From Gemmobacter sp. 24YEA27 (lineage in GTDB: Bacteria > Pseudomonadota > Alphaproteobacteria > Rhodobacterales > Rhodobacteraceae): 64,000 bases of DNA. The stretch spans positions 740,501 to 804,500 of the forward strand of contig NZ_JASJPW010000001.1 of assembly GCF_030052995.1 (NCBI RefSeq), read 5' to 3'. Below the pieces are notes generated by a model. That model ran no database searches, was not told where the DNA came from, and saw only the letters and a program-made list of their open reading frames with translations. The number at the start of each line of letters is the position of its first letter. Position 1 is the stretch's first letter. Positions 1-11,210 of the stretch are shown here, piece by piece. The translations under genes and the position numbers were made by a program.

Positions 1-683
1 AGGATATTCACCGCATCGCGGCACGTGACCGGCATGTGTTTGCATCCCTGATGCTCGCACATGGGCATGGCGATGGGCTGGTGACCGGCGCAACCCGAAA
101 ATCGGCACATGTCCTTTCTCTGATCAACAATGTGTTCGACGCGAAAGCCGTCGATGGCGCGGTGGGGGTGACAGCGCTGCTGCATAAGGGGCGGATCGTC
201 TTCATCACCGATACCCTGGTGCATGAATGGCCCGATGAAGAGGATCTGGCGACCATCGCGACCCGCGCCGCCGGCGTGGCGCGCTCAATGGGGGTCGACC
301 CTCGCGTGGCATTCGTCAGCTTCTCGACCTTTGGCTATCCGGTATCAGAGCGCGCCACCAAAATGCATCGGGCTGTCGATGTGCTGGACCGGCGCGGTGT
401 CGATTTCGAATATGATGGCGAGATGACCGTCGATGTCGCGCTGAACACAGATCAGATGGCGGCCTATCCGTTCTGTCGCCTGACCGGGCCCGCGAATATC
501 CTCGTGGTGCCGGCGCGGCATTCGGCCTCGATCTCGGTCAAGCTAATGCAGGAAATGGCAGGCGCCACGGTGATCGGGCCGATCCTGTCGGGCGTGAACA
601 AGCCGATCCAGATCTGTTCGACCTCTTCCACCGTCAATGACATCCTGAATATGGCGGTGATGGCGGCCTGTAAGGTGGGGTAA
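1..683 (+). CDS. maeB: NADP-dependent malic enzyme, C-terminal phosphotransacetylase-like part (5' truncated)
   Basis: Only the last 227 codons are present. The frame is open from base 3, so the gene enters from the left. The visible part is the phosphate acetyl/butyryltransferase-like domain fused to the C-terminus of large MaeB-type malic enzymes, which decarboxylate malate to pyruvate with NADP. In that family this domain is regulatory rather than a working transacetylase. Supporting stretches are VSFSTFGYP, DGEMTVDVALN and the terminal GPILSGVNKPIQICS. Family membership is clear; the catalytic malic-enzyme domain lies outside the window. It converges on argG. Confidence 0.88.
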   Translation, partial: DIHRIAARDRHVFASLMLAHGHGDGLVTGATRKSAHVLSLINNVFDAKAVDGAVGVTALLHKGRIVFITDTLVHEWPDEEDLATIATRAAGVARSMGVDPRVAFVSFSTFGYPVSERATKMHRAVDVLDRRGVDFEYDGEMTVDVALNTDQMAAYPFCRLTGPANILVVPARHSASISVKLMQEMAGATVIGPILSGVNKPIQICSTSSTVNDILNMAVMAACKVG

Positions 684-730
684 GGACCTAAGGTGGGGCA
701 AGAACCTCTGGCCCGACCCAAAAATTGCTG

Positions 731-761
731 TCAGTGCGGGGCCTTACCGGTCCCGCACTGA
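731..761 (-). terminator. Hairpin terminator between maeB and argG
   Basis: A 13-bp stem (731-743 with 749-761, one G-T pair) closes a 5-base loop. Read on the minus strand it is followed by a run of five T, so it is a good intrinsic terminator for argG. It may also stop maeB transcripts from the other side, though no T-run follows on the plus strand. Confidence 0.75.
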
Positions 762-770
762 ATCCGGCAA

Positions 771-2003
771 TCAGCCTTTTTTCGCGACGCGCGCATTGCG
801 GGTGGCGATCAGCCGCAGGCGCAGCGCGTTCAGGCGGATAAAGCCCGCCGCGTCTTTCTGATCGTAAGCACCGGCATCTTCTTCGAAAGTGACATGCTTC
901 TCAGAATAAAGCGTGTGATCCGACCAGCGGGCGACAGTGCGCGCGACGCCTTTGTAAAGCTTCAGCTTCACGGTGCCAGAGACATGCTCCTGGGTCTTAT
1001 CGATCAGGGCCTGCAGCGCCTCGCGCTCCGGCGAGAACCAGAAGCCGTTATAGATCAGCTCGGCATAGCGCGGCATGATCGAGTCCTTGAGGTGACCCGC
1101 GCCGCTGTCGAGCGTGATCTGTTCGATGCCGCGATGGGCTTCCAGCATGATGGTACCGCCGGGGGTCTCGTAAACGCCGCGCGACTTCATGCCGACGAAA
1201 CGGTTTTCGACGAAATCGAGCAACCCGATGCCGTGCTTGCCGCCCAGTTCGTTCAACCGGGTGAGCATGGTGGCCGGCGACAGCGCCTCGCCATTCAGCG
1301 CAACCGGATCGCCCTTTTCGAAGGTGATTTCGATAAATTCCGGAGTGTTCGGGGCGTCTTCCACCGCGACAATGCGCGAGGCGACATAGTCGGGTGCTTC
1401 AATTGCCGGGTCTTCCAGCACGGTGCCCTCGGACGAGGTATGCAGCAGGTTCGCGTCGACCGAGAAGGGGGCCTCGCCACGCTTGTTTTTCGCGACCGGA
1501 ATCTGGTTCGCCTCGGCGAATTCCAGCAGTTTGGTGCGGGAGGAGAGATCCCATTCCCGCCAGGGTGCGATCACCCGGATCGACGGATCAAGCGCCGCAA
1601 CGCCCAGCTCGAACCGGACCTGATCATTGCCTTTGCCGGTCGCGCCATGCGCCACGGCATCGGCGCCGGTGGCCTGAGCGATCTCAACGAGGTGCTTCGC
1701 GATCAGCGGCCGCGCGATCGAGGTGCCAAGCAGGTAAAGCCCCTCATAGACCGCATTGGCGCGGAACATCGGGAAGACGAAATCACGCACGAATTCCTCG
1801 CGCAGGTCGAGGATGTGGATATTTTCCTCTTTGATCCCCAGCAGCAGCGCTTTCTGGCGCGCTGGTTCCAGCTCTTCGCCCTGGCCGAGATCGGCGGTGA
1901 AGGTCACCACTTCGCAGCCATATTCGGTTTGCAGCCATTTGAGGATGATCGAAGTGTCGAGGCCGCCCGAATAGGCAAGCACGACTTTGCTGGGCTTTTT
2001 CAT
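771..2003 (-). CDS. argG: Argininosuccinate synthase
   Basis: Joins citrulline and aspartate with ATP to give argininosuccinate, the penultimate step of arginine synthesis, in the cytosol. The 410-aa protein has the usual family length. It carries the N-type ATP pyrophosphatase P-loop AYSGGLDTS at residues 10-18, and [13 protein letters not shown] near residue 120, both diagnostic of ArgG. It is divergent from ilvA with about 158 bp between the starts and is followed by a hairpin terminator. The gene is intact and single, with no other arginine gene nearby. Confidence 0.97.
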   Translation of the reverse strand: MKKPSKVVLAYSGGLDTSIILKWLQTEYGCEVVTFTADLGQGEELEPARQKALLLGIKEENIHILDLREEFVRDFVFPMFRANAVYEGLYLLGTSIARPLIAKHLVEIAQATGADAVAHGATGKGNDQVRFELGVAALDPSIRVIAPWREWDLSSRTKLLEFAEANQIPVAKNKRGEAPFSVDANLLHTSSEGTVLEDPAIEAPDYVASRIVAVEDAPNTPEFIEITFEKGDPVALNGEALSPATMLTRLNELGGKHGIGLLDFVENRFVGMKSRGVYETPGGTIMLEAHRGIEQITLDSGAGHLKDSIMPRYAELIYNGFWFSPEREALQALIDKTQEHVSGTVKLKLYKGVARTVARWSDHTLYSEKHVTFEEDAGAYDQKDAAGFIRLNALRLRLIATRNARVAKKG

Positions 2004-2161
2004 GGGACGGGCTCCATATCCGGTTTCGCCCGCGATTAGCGGGAAACCTGGGGAAGGGCAAGCGCGGCCGCGTTATCCGGGTGCCGCCTGGCCTTTGTGA
2101 CCCGGCTTTTCGGCGCGGGACGGATCTTGCGCAACTTCGCGCCTTGAGGCATGGCTCTGCC

Positions 2162-3409
2162 ATGACCGATTTTGCCCAAGCCGCAAGAGCCGCCACGCGT
2201 GAGTTGCGCCAGCTGTTCCCCGAAACGCCGCTTCAGCGCAACGAGCATCTCTCGTCGCGTTATGAGGCCGATATCTGGCTGAAACGCGAGGATCTGACGC
2301 CGGTGCGCAGCTACAAGCTGCGGGGCGCCTTCAATGCGATGCGCAAGATGCGGGTGGCGCAGCCGGATCAGATGAGTTTCGTCTGCGCGAGTGCCGGCAA
2401 TCATGCCCAGGGCATGGCCTTTGCCTGCCGGCATTTCGGGGTGAACGGTATCATTTTCATGCCGGTGACGACACCGCAGCAAAAGATCGACAAGACGCGG
2501 ATCTTTGGCGGGCCGAATGTCGAGATCGTGCTGACCGGCGACTATTTCGATCAGACGCTCGCGGCGGCGCAGGCCTTTTGCCTTGAGCGCGGCGCTCATT
2601 TTCTGGCGCCTTTCGACGATCCGGATGTGATCGAGGGCCAGGCCAGTGTGGGCGTCGAGATGCTGGAACAGCTGGGCCGGATGCCGGACCTTGTCGTTGT
2701 GCCGGTCGGTGGCGGCGGGCTCGCCGCGGGTGTGACGACCTATCTGCATGCGGTCTCGCCGCAGACCGATTTCCGCTATGTCGAACCCATGGGCGGCGCC
2801 TGTCTGGCCGAGGCGGTGCGCCTTGGCGGACCGCAAAAGCTCGCAAAGGTGAACAGCTTTGTTGATGGGGCGGCGGTGGCGAGACTGGGTCAGATGACCT
2901 GGGAGCGGCTGAACCATGTCAGACCCGATCAGGTGCTGCTGGCGCCCGAAGACCGGGTCTGTATCACCATGCTCGAGATGCTGAATGTCGAGGGGATCGT
3001 TCTGGAACCCGCCGGGGCGCTTTCGATCGATGTGCTGCCGGAACTTGCCGGTCAGATCCGTGGCAAGACGGTGGTCTGTGTCACTTCGGGCAGCAATTTC
3101 GACTTTGAGCGTCTGCCGGAGGTCAAGGAACGCGCGCAGCGCTATGCCGGGCTGAAGAAGTATTTCATCCTGAGAATGCCGCAGCGCCCTGGCGCCTTGC
3201 GCGAGTTTCTGTCGATGCTGGGCCCGGATGATGACGTGACCCGGTTTGAATATATGAAGAAATCGGCGCGGAATTTCGGCTCGATCCTGATCGGGATCGA
3301 AACCAAAGTGCATGGCGATTTCGATGCGTTCACGGCGCGAATGGATGCGGCCGGCTTTGCCTATCGCGACATCACCGATGATGAGGCTCTGGCCGAGTTC
3401 CTTATCTGA
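2162..3409 (+). CDS. ilvA: Threonine ammonia-lyase (threonine dehydratase)
   Basis: A PLP enzyme that deaminates threonine to 2-oxobutyrate, the entry to isoleucine synthesis. The 415-aa product has the PLP lysine in SYKLRGA (Lys52), the ASAGNHAQG loop and the glycine-rich phosphate loop VPVGGGGLAAG. After about residue 330 comes one ACT-like regulatory domain beginning KYFILRMPQRPGALREF. This is the short, single-regulatory-domain form rather than the roughly 510-aa enteric type. The ATG at 2162 is chosen because the family N-terminus begins just after it; the frame is open further upstream but unlike the family. Confidence 0.94.
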   Translation: MTDFAQAARAATRELRQLFPETPLQRNEHLSSRYEADIWLKREDLTPVRSYKLRGAFNAMRKMRVAQPDQMSFVCASAGNHAQGMAFACRHFGVNGIIFMPVTTPQQKIDKTRIFGGPNVEIVLTGDYFDQTLAAAQAFCLERGAHFLAPFDDPDVIEGQASVGVEMLEQLGRMPDLVVVPVGGGGLAAGVTTYLHAVSPQTDFRYVEPMGGACLAEAVRLGGPQKLAKVNSFVDGAAVARLGQMTWERLNHVRPDQVLLAPEDRVCITMLEMLNVEGIVLEPAGALSIDVLPELAGQIRGKTVVCVTSGSNFDFERLPEVKERAQRYAGLKKYFILRMPQRPGALREFLSMLGPDDDVTRFEYMKKSARNFGSILIGIETKVHGDFDAFTARMDAAGFAYRDITDDEALAEFLI

Positions 3410-3432
3410 TCGTCTTCTTGCCCGGCGGGATC

Positions 3433-4035
3433 TCACTGACCTGCCAGTTTCAAAAGCGCGTCATGGCGGCTGACGAAGTCACGCCGGACTTCGGCGGGCG
3501 GGCGCAGGACGATTTCAAGGCCGCGCGCCAGCGCCGGATCGGGGCGGCCGAAGAACCGGTTGGCCTCGGTCTCGGAAAAGCCCGCGATCTGCACCGCTTC
3601 CAGCCAGGCCGAAACATTGTCGGCCAGCTTGATCTGTTTCTTGATTGCCGCCGGCAGCATCGAAGGCAGGCCGAATTTCAGATGGACCGCCGCTGTCAGC
3701 CTTGTGTCGAGCTCGCCATAACCCGGCCCGACGGCCGCCTTCACCGGGCTGATCATGTCACCGATCACATATTCAGGCGCGTCATGCAGCAGCGCCGCCA
3801 GCTGCCAGCGCGGCGCGATGCCGGGATTGGCGCGTGAAAAGATCGCCTCGACCAGCAGTGAATGTTCGGCGACCGAATAGGGCCAGTCGCCGCGCGTCTG
3901 CCCGTTCCAGCGCGCCACAAAGGCAAGGCCATGGGCGATATCGGCAATCTCGATATCCATCGGAGTCGGGTCCAGCAGGTCGAGCCGGCGCCCCGAGAGC
4001 ATTCTTTGCCAGGCACGTGCCTGTTTCGCTGCCAT
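3433..4035 (-). CDS. HD-domain phosphohydrolase (YfbR-like 5'-nucleotidase family)
   Basis: A 200-aa metal-dependent hydrolase. Residues typical of the YfbR/YGK1 HD group are visible: His58 in SVAEHSL, the His84-Asp85 doublet in ALLHDAPEY, and a late Asp in [10 protein letters not shown]. Relatives act on deoxynucleoside monophosphates, but the substrate cannot be read from the sequence. It converges on ilvA with a 23-bp gap and is divergent from ahcY. The start at 4035 gives the normal family length. Confidence 0.82.
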   Translation of the reverse strand: MAAKQARAWQRMLSGRRLDLLDPTPMDIEIADIAHGLAFVARWNGQTRGDWPYSVAEHSLLVEAIFSRANPGIAPRWQLAALLHDAPEYVIGDMISPVKAAVGPGYGELDTRLTAAVHLKFGLPSMLPAAIKKQIKLADNVSAWLEAVQIAGFSETEANRFFGRPDPALARGLEIVLRPPAEVRRDFVSRHDALLKLAGQ

Positions 4036-4211
4036 TCACGGCCTCCCGCCCGGGCCCTGCCCGGAATTCTGTCGGGGCACGGCGGAAACCGATCCGGAAA
4101 CGGGCATTCCGGCTGGTCCCGGGTCGTGCCGGAACCATCTTATTGCCCGTTTCCATTGCCGATGGTAAGGGGGCGCCGAGAAGGTTCAGCGGTCAGGTTC
4201 AGGAGAGAAGT

Positions 4212-5600
<1,389 letters not shown>

Positions 5601-5627
5601 TCGCTCACACCTTGTGACATGCGCGCG

Positions 5628-5663
5628 CGCCCCGTCTCTTTCTGAGGCGGGGCGTCATTTTTT
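5628..5663 (+). terminator. Intrinsic terminator of ahcY
   Basis: An 11-bp G/C-rich stem (5628-5638 with 5644-5654, one T-G pair) and a 5-base loop are followed three bases later by six T. It separates ahcY from the DUF2853 gene. Confidence 0.85.
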
Positions 5664-5748
5664 CCCATTGCCGTTTGAGGCTGACCGCATAAACTCGGCC
5701 GCGACCCCGCATTTCGGGGGGGTTTCTGGGAAAATAGCGAGGACAGCT

Positions 5749-6090
5749 ATGGGCAAGCGGGACGAACTGATCGCCAAATATGCCGACGATCTGAAGAACA
5801 AATGCGGCGTGACGCCGGATCTGGACCTTCTTACCAGGGTCACCATCGGCTGCGGTCCGACGATCTACAACGCGGATTCCTCGACCGTTGCGGCCTCGGA
5901 CCCGGAAGAACTGGCCCGGGTGAAAGCCAGCTTCCTGATCAAGAAGCTGGGCCTTGCCGACAGCGCGGCGCTGGATGAAGGCATCAATGCCGCGATCGAG
6001 ACCTATGGTAAATCCGAGCGCAACAAATACCGCGCCGTGTTCTATTATCTGCTTGTTAAACATTTCGGCAAAGATAGCGCTTACGCCTGA
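5749..6090 (+). CDS. DUF2853 family protein
   Basis: A 113-aa small, soluble, mostly helical protein of a family common in alphaproteobacteria and of unknown function. The match is seen in LIAKYADDLKNKCG near the N-terminus and NKYRAVFYYLLVKHFGK near the C-terminus. The ATG at 5749 follows GCGAGGACA and gives the full family length. The gene stands alone between two intrinsic terminators (5628 and 6154), so it is probably transcribed by itself. Confidence 0.82.
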   Translation: MGKRDELIAKYADDLKNKCGVTPDLDLLTRVTIGCGPTIYNADSSTVAASDPEELARVKASFLIKKLGLADSAALDEGINAAIETYGKSERNKYRAVFYYLLVKHFGKDSAYA

Positions 6091-6153
6091 TCACGCCGGT
6101 TCGGATCCGATCCGGATTGTAACCGGATCAATCCGACAGATTGTCATTCTCTT

Positions 6154-6187
6154 AAAGCCGCGTCATGGTGACGCGGCTTTCTGTTTT
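6154..6187 (+). terminator. Intrinsic terminator of the DUF2853 gene
   Basis: A perfect 11-bp stem (6154-6164 with 6170-6180) with a 5-base loop is followed by CTGTTTT. An in-frame ATG at 6165 lies in the loop, which argues against it as the start of the next gene. Confidence 0.85.
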
Positions 6188-6200
6188 CGCGCAGGTCGTC

Positions 6201-7403
6201 ATGTCCACCAATGTCCAAAGCAGCACAACCGTGGAAACCACGGTGGTTCCGATCGTGCTCGCCGTCTCTATGGGTCATCTTCTCAATGACCTGATGCAAA
6301 GCCTTATCCCGGCTTCCTTCCCGCTCTTCGAGGAGAAATTCTCGCTGAGCTTTACCCAGATCGGGTTGATTACCCTTGTTTTTCAGGGGGTTGGTTCGAT
6401 CTTGCAACCGCTGGTCGGCTATTACACCGACAGGCGGCCGATGCCCTATGCGCTGTCGCTCGGGATGCTTTCGACCGGGGTCGGGCTGATCGCGCTCGCC
6501 CATGCCACCAGTTTCGCGATGATCCTGTGGTCGGTCGCGCTGGTTGGGCTGGGCTCGGCTATCTTTCATCCTGAGAGCTCGCGCATCGCGCGGCTGGCGG
6601 CGGGGATGCGGCCCGGTTTTGCGCAAAGCCTGTTCCAGGTCGGCGGAAATGCCGGCACGGCGCTCGGGCCCCTGGCGGCGGCCTTTGTCGTCATGGCCCA
6701 GGGGCAGTTGTCGATCCAGCTTTTCGCGGGGGTCGCGCTGGCCGGTATGCTGCTGCTGGGGGCGGTCGGGCGCTGGTATACTCAGGTGGGCGCCGGCCGG
6801 CTGGTTGCGCGCAAGACGCGGCTGAAGACCGTGGTGCCGCTGCCGCCCGAGGTGGTGCGTCGCGGCATGTTCCTGCTGATCCTGCTGATGATGTCGAAAT
6901 TCATCTATTCGGTCAGTTTCTCCAGCTACTACACCTTCTACCTGATGAAGCAGTTTGCCATTCCGGCTGAACAGGCCCAGGTCTGCCTCTTCATCTTCCT
7001 CTCTGCCGTGGCGGCAGGGACGATCATCGGTGGCCCGATCGGCGACAAGATCGGGCGGCGGAAGGTGATTCTCTGGTCGATCTTCGGGATTCTGCCGCTG
7101 ACCATCGTGCTGCCCTGGCTGCCGCTGATCCCGAATGTGATCGTGGCCTCGGTGGCGGGGCTGATGCTGGCCTCGGCTTTCCCGGCAATGGTGGTCTATG
7201 CCCAGGATCTGATGCCGCAAAACACCGGCATGGTCGCTGGTCTTCTGTTCGGGCTGGCCTTTGGCATCGCGGCCATCGGGGCGGCGGCGCTTGGCGTGCT
7301 GGCCGATGAATATGGCATCATCACCGTCTACAAGATCTGCGCCTTCCTGCCTTTGATCGGCGTTGTCGCGATCTTCCTGCCCAATCCGCGCGTGACCCAC
7401 TGA
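6201..7403 (+). CDS. MFS efflux transporter, fosmidomycin-resistance (Fsr) type
   Basis: A roughly 400-aa inner-membrane drug/proton antiporter-like protein with about 12 hydrophobic segments. Family traits of Fsr are visible: MGHLLNDLMQSLIPA in the first membrane segment, LQPLVGYYTDRRP after the second, and AIFHPESSRIARLA. Relatives export fosmidomycin and similar compounds; the natural substrate here is unknown. The start at 6201 is preferred over an in-frame ATG at 6165 that lies inside the terminator hairpin. It has its own terminator at 7427. Confidence 0.88.
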   Translation: MSTNVQSSTTVETTVVPIVLAVSMGHLLNDLMQSLIPASFPLFEEKFSLSFTQIGLITLVFQGVGSILQPLVGYYTDRRPMPYALSLGMLSTGVGLIALAHATSFAMILWSVALVGLGSAIFHPESSRIARLAAGMRPGFAQSLFQVGGNAGTALGPLAAAFVVMAQGQLSIQLFAGVALAGMLLLGAVGRWYTQVGAGRLVARKTRLKTVVPLPPEVVRRGMFLLILLMMSKFIYSVSFSSYYTFYLMKQFAIPAEQAQVCLFIFLSAVAAGTIIGGPIGDKIGRRKVILWSIFGILPLTIVLPWLPLIPNVIVASVAGLMLASAFPAMVVYAQDLMPQNTGMVAGLLFGLAFGIAAIGAAALGVLADEYGIITVYKICAFLPLIGVVAIFLPNPRVTH

Positions 7404-7426
7404 ACCGTTGGATTTGCGATAAATGA

Positions 7427-7459
7427 AGGGCGCTTCGGATTTGTCCGGAGCGCCCTTTT
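7427..7459 (+). terminator. Intrinsic terminator of the MFS gene
   Basis: A 13-bp stem with one G-T pair (AGGGCGCTTCGGA paired with TCCGGAGCGCCCT) and a 4-base loop runs into TTTTC. From here to the EVE gene stop at 7573 (about 110 bp) I see no further feature. Confidence 0.8.
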
Positions 7460-7572
7460 CTGTCACTGTAACCCTGTCGGCGGCAGAAGCCCGGGACCTT
7501 AATTTCAACACGTGCGGGGTGCATGTGGGGTGGAAGGAGGGTCCTGCAGGGGTGCGGGGCCCTCCGGATCTC

Positions 7573-7992
7573 TTACGGCTCAACCCCACCCATAAGGCAG
7601 ATGATTTCCCATTCCTGGGGGCTGACCGGCTGAACTGAAAGCCGCGTATTGTTCACCAGAATCATCTGTTCCAGACCCGGGGTCACCTTGGCCTCATCCA
7701 GTGTGATATGGCGTTTCAGCGGTTTGATCGCCCTGATCCAGACACAGTCCCAGCGGGGATCTTCGGTGGTGCTGTCGGGCGCGCTTTCGCGGCAGACCTC
7801 GACAATGCCCACCACTTCCTTGCCGATATTCGAATGGTAGAAAAAGCCGCGATCGCTGATTTTCATTGCCCGCATATTGTTGCGCGCCTGATAGTTCCGC
7901 ACGCCGTTCCATTCCTCGCCCACGTCACCTTTGGCAACCTGGGCATCCCAGGACCAGGTGTCGGGTTCGGATTTGAAAAGCCAGTAATTCAT
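7573..7992 (-). CDS. EVE domain protein
   Basis: A 139-aa protein that is a single EVE domain, a PUA-like fold thought to bind modified bases in nucleic acids. Visible hallmarks are MNYWLFKSEPDTWSWD at the start, EEWNGVRNYQARNNMR, and FFYHSN. The start at 7990-7992 is chosen because the family begins with this MNYWLFKSEP; the start also overlaps the upstream YciI stop as ATGA, so the two are translationally coupled. It lies last in the tsaD-gpsA-yciI-EVE leftward operon, a common alphaproteobacterial order. Confidence 0.9.
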   Translation of the reverse strand: MNYWLFKSEPDTWSWDAQVAKGDVGEEWNGVRNYQARNNMRAMKISDRGFFYHSNIGKEVVGIVEVCRESAPDSTTEDPRWDCVWIRAIKPLKRHITLDEAKVTPGLEQMILVNNTRLSVQPVSPQEWEIICLMGGVEP

Positions 7993-8261
7993 CCGATCAC
8001 CCTTTTCCATTCGCGGATGGTCACATCCTGGAACAAACCGGCCTTCGCGTAAGGATCTGCCGCAGCCCAGGCGCGGGCCTGGTCAAGGCCGTCAACGGTC
8101 AGGATCACCAGGCTCCCGATCATCGCGCCATCGCTGTCCAGAAACGGACCGGCCATCTCGACGATACCGGTCTCGGCGATATAGGCCAGATGGGCGTCAC
8201 GATTGGCCTTGCGGGTCTCGAGATGGCCCGGCTTATCGATGCAGATCAGGGCTGCGCGCAT
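7989..8261 (-). CDS. YciI-like protein
   Basis: A 90-aa single-domain protein of the YciI/ferredoxin-like fold. It has the usual AxxAxDPYAKAGLFQDV motif (here AAADPYAKAGLF) with the conserved His/Asp region near the front. The biochemical role of the family is poorly defined. It is coupled to the EVE gene by an ATGA overlap and sits 3 bp after gpsA, so it belongs to the same operon. Confidence 0.85.
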   Translation of the reverse strand: MRAALICIDKPGHLETRKANRDAHLAYIAETGIVEMAGPFLDSDGAMIGSLVILTVDGLDQARAWAAADPYAKAGLFQDVTIREWKRVIG

Positions 8262-8264
8262 GTC

Positions 8265-9215
8265 TCACTCCTGTTTCAGCGGGCGCGACATCAGGTCCCT
8301 GACCGCTTCTCCCAGATTGGTTTCGCCTGCGACCAGCCGCGCGACCATGGTGGTCACCGGCATGTCGATCTTCTTTTCACCTGCGAGCCGCGTGGCCGCC
8401 TGAGCGGTCGCAACCCCCTCGACGGTGGCCTTCGCCGCCTCGCGGCCCTGACCAAGCGCCAGCCCATGCGAGAAATTCCGCGACTGTTCCGAGGTGCAGG
8501 TCAGGATCAGATCGCCCAGACCCGAGAGGCCGGCCAGCGTCTCGGCGCGCGCGCCAAGGGCGACCGCAAGCCGGCTCATCTCGGCATAGCCCCGGGTGAT
8601 CAGCGCGGCACGGGCGGAATCGCCAAAACCCGCGCCGATTACCACGCCGGCGGCAATCGCGATCACGTTTTTCAGCGCGCCGCCCAGCTGCGCGCCGGTC
8701 ACATCATCGCTGCGATAAAGCCGCAAGGTCTGGGTCGACAGCAGATATTGCAAAGCCTCGGCGCGCGGGCAATCGCAGGCAAGGGTCAGTGCCGTCGGCA
8801 GGCCCCGCGCGATATCAGCGGCAAAGCTCGGGCCGGTCAGCACGGCTTTCGCCCTGCTCGCCCCCGCCGCCGCCATCACTTCTGCAGGGCCTTGCAGTGT
8901 GGTCAGGTCAATACCTTTGGAACAGGCGACGAGGTCGGTGTTCAGAAGATCCGGCGCCTCGGCAAGGAAACCGCGCATCGCCTGCATCGGCATGGCCAGA
9001 AGAACCGCCTCGCATCTTGCCAGATCCGCCAGCCCGTCCTGGATTAGGATGCCTTGCGGCAGCGCGATCCCCGGAAGTTTATCCGCCTCGCGCCGCGCGC
9101 GCATCCGCGCGCGGGCCCCGGCATCGCGGGCCCAGAGCCGCACCTCGCGCCCGTCTTTGGCGAGCGTGACCGCAAGGGCCACTCCGAAAGCCCCGGCGCC
9201 TGCGATTCCGATCAT
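8265..9215 (-). CDS. gpsA: Glycerol-3-phosphate dehydrogenase [NAD(P)+]
   Basis: Reduces dihydroxyacetone phosphate to sn-glycerol 3-phosphate for phospholipid synthesis. The 316-aa protein has the N-terminal Rossmann motif [13 protein letters not shown], the conserved [10 protein letters not shown] segment containing the catalytic Lys, and [13 protein letters not shown]. The start overlaps the tsaD stop (ATGA), the usual tsaD-gpsA arrangement in this group. Length is slightly short but within the family range. Confidence 0.95.
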   Translation of the reverse strand: MIGIAGAGAFGVALAVTLAKDGREVRLWARDAGARARMRARREADKLPGIALPQGILIQDGLADLARCEAVLLAMPMQAMRGFLAEAPDLLNTDLVACSKGIDLTTLQGPAEVMAAAGASRAKAVLTGPSFAADIARGLPTALTLACDCPRAEALQYLLSTQTLRLYRSDDVTGAQLGGALKNVIAIAAGVVIGAGFGDSARAALITRGYAEMSRLAVALGARAETLAGLSGLGDLILTCTSEQSRNFSHGLALGQGREAAKATVEGVATAQAATRLAGEKKIDMPVTTMVARLVAGETNLGEAVRDLMSRPLKQE

Positions 9216-10294
9216 GCCTTCGCCCCCCGTTTCCCGGATCCCAGCATCGGCGCCGCGCTTTCATCCAGCGGCCAGCGCGAGCGGGCGACGAGGGCCGATC
9301 TGTCTTCCGCGCCATAGAGGAAACGCTCGATCCCGGCCCAGGCGATCATCGCGCCATTATCGGTACAAAGCCGCAAAGGAGGCGCCAGGAAACGCGCGCC
9401 GGCGGCATCACAAACAGTCTCTAACCTTGCCCGAATGGCCTGATTTGCCGCAACGCCGCCCGCCACGGCCAGCACCGGTGCGGGAAAAAGCTCCAGCGCG
9501 CGGCGGGTCTTTTCGGCCAGAACCGAGGCCACGGCCTCCTGAAACCCGGCGCAAAGATCGCGGCGATCTTGCAGCATCAGCCCGCCTTTCTCTGCGATGA
9601 TCGCATCGCGTGCGCGCAGCACAGCGGTTTTCAGCCCCGAGAAAGACAGATCGCAGCCCGGCCGATCCAGCAGAGGGCGCGGAAAACGGAACCGTTTCGC
9701 ATTGCCCAGGGCGGCTTCGCGTTCAACATGCGGCCCGCCTGGCTGCGGCAGGCCGAGGAGTTTCGCGATCTTGTCAAAGGCTTCGCCTGGGGCATCATCA
9801 ATGGTGGAGCCAAGGCGGCGGAAATCTTCCGGCCCTTCGACCGCAAGGAACTGGCAATGCCCGCCCGAGACGAGCAGCATGAGATAGGGATTGGCGATGC
9901 CATCGGTCAGCCGTGGCGTCAGCGCATGGCCGGCGAGGTGGTTCACTGCGACCAGAGGCAGGCCGGTTGCCGCAGCGAGGCCCTTTGCCAGCATCAGCCC
10001 CGATAAAAGCCCGCCAATCAGGCCGGGCCCCGCCGTGACCGCGATTCCGTCAAGGTCACGCAGCCCGAGGCCCGCCTCGCGCAAGGCGGCCTCAACCGCG
10101 TAGTCCAGCCGTTCAGCATGGGCACGGGCGGCGATTTCAGGAACCACGCCGCCAAAGGGCGCATGCAATGTTGCCTGACCCTCGACCACCGAAGACAGGA
10201 TTTCGGCCTCGCCTGTGGCATGGCGACGCACGACCGCAGCCGCCGTATCATCGCAGCTTGATTCAATCCCGAGAAAGATCGTCGTTTCCGTCAT
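9212..10294 (-). CDS. tsaD: tRNA N6-threonylcarbamoyladenosine synthesis protein TsaD
   Basis: Transfers the threonylcarbamoyl group to A37 of tRNAs that read ANN codons, with TsaB and TsaE. The 360-aa protein begins [17 protein letters not shown], has the metal-binding NHLAGH motif (HxxxH), and the ASKHA-type segments [11 protein letters not shown] and [13 protein letters not shown] start at 10294 because the family N-terminus is there; four extra codons are open upstream. It overlaps gpsA by four bases and is divergent from hemD. Confidence 0.95.
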   Translation of the reverse strand: MTETTIFLGIESSCDDTAAAVVRRHATGEAEILSSVVEGQATLHAPFGGVVPEIAARAHAERLDYAVEAALREAGLGLRDLDGIAVTAGPGLIGGLLSGLMLAKGLAAATGLPLVAVNHLAGHALTPRLTDGIANPYLMLLVSGGHCQFLAVEGPEDFRRLGSTIDDAPGEAFDKIAKLLGLPQPGGPHVEREAALGNAKRFRFPRPLLDRPGCDLSFSGLKTAVLRARDAIIAEKGGLMLQDRRDLCAGFQEAVASVLAEKTRRALELFPAPVLAVAGGVAANQAIRARLETVCDAAGARFLAPPLRLCTDNGAMIAWAGIERFLYGAEDRSALVARSRWPLDESAAPMLGSGKRGAKA

Positions 10295-10412
10295 GGCGCC
10301 TGGCATTCCCGGGCGGCGCGGCTTGTGGCGCGACCCTTCCTGCAGGTAGCATCCGCCCCGGCATCAGACAATGCCGGAAGACAATCCAGCCAGCGCGGAG
10401 GGGCCCCGGCGC

Positions 10413-11135
10413 ATGCCGACCCAGATCATCCTCAACACCCGTCCGGAGCCTCAGGCCAGCCGCTTCACCGCCGAACTTGTGGCCAGCTTCGGGGAACGGG
10501 CGCTTGTGGTGGCCTCGCCTCTGATGCTGCCGGAGTTTCTTGCGCCGGCCTTTCAGGACGGGGATTTCCAGGCGCTGGTCCTGACATCAGAGGCTGGCGC
10601 GATTGCGGCTATACGTTTGCAGGCAGAGGGTGCGCAGTTGCCGCCCTGTGCCATCTGCGTCGGGGATCGCACGGCGGAAGTGGCAAAAAACGCAGGCTTA
10701 GAGACTGTTTCGGCGGGTGGAGATGCCGGGGATCTTGTCCGGCTGATCCTCTCGCGGCAGGAGGACCGGCTTTTATACCTGCATGGTGAGGACCGGGCGG
10801 CCGATCTTGGGGCAGCCCTTGTGCCATTCGGGCGCAAGGTCACCTCGCTGGTGGTGTATCGCCAGCGCGCCTGTCCGCTGACCGCCCGCGCACGGGCCGC
10901 GATTGCGTCGGGCGAGCCTCTGATCTTGCCGCTGTTTTCACCGCGTTCGGCGCGGCTTTTCCTTGAGGCGGCTGAAGGCCTTCCCTTGTCGCATCTGCAG
11001 CCAGTGGTCATCAGCGAGAATGCGCGGCTGATTCTGCCAGAGGCGCTGGCCGATCTGGCGCTGGTGGCAGTGCGACCGGACGGGCCGTCGATGATTGCGG
11101 CGATTGCCCGCTGCTTTCCGCCGCTCGCGGGTTGA
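10413..11135 (+). CDS. hemD: Uroporphyrinogen-III synthase
   Basis: Closes and isomerises hydroxymethylbilane to uroporphyrinogen III in tetrapyrrole synthesis. The 240-aa product has the two-lobed HemD pattern: ILNTRPEPQASRF at the N-terminus, and LFSPRSARLFLEA in the second lobe. HemD sequences diverge strongly, so the call leans partly on context: the next genes are the mitofilin-like protein and HemY, the standard alphaproteobacterial order. The ATG at 10413 fits the family; one at 10371 would add 14 residues. Confidence 0.87.
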   Translation: MPTQIILNTRPEPQASRFTAELVASFGERALVVASPLMLPEFLAPAFQDGDFQALVLTSEAGAIAAIRLQAEGAQLPPCAICVGDRTAEVAKNAGLETVSAGGDAGDLVRLILSRQEDRLLYLHGEDRAADLGAALVPFGRKVTSLVVYRQRACPLTARARAAIASGEPLILPLFSPRSARLFLEAAEGLPLSHLQPVVISENARLILPEALADLALVAVRPDGPSMIAAIARCFPPLAG

Positions 11136-11210
11136 CTGCGGGTTGAACAGGGCGGGCCCTGGGGCTTACCTTGCAGGCATATCGGAATGCGTCTGACGGA
11201 GTGACCCTGA

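Noticed and set aside
2036-3436. 466-codon open frame antisense to ilvA
   Set aside because: It mirrors ilvA codon structure, is rich in Arg/His/Gln as antisense frames in GC-rich DNA are, and resembles no protein.
3834-4211. N-terminal extension of ahcY
   Set aside because: The open frame continues upstream but is Arg/Pro-rich, overlaps the divergent HD gene, and lies before a good ribosome site and the family start.
4036-4211. S-adenosylhomocysteine or SAM riboswitch before ahcY
   Set aside because: I looked for the conserved SAH-riboswitch core strings and found no convincing match in the leader.
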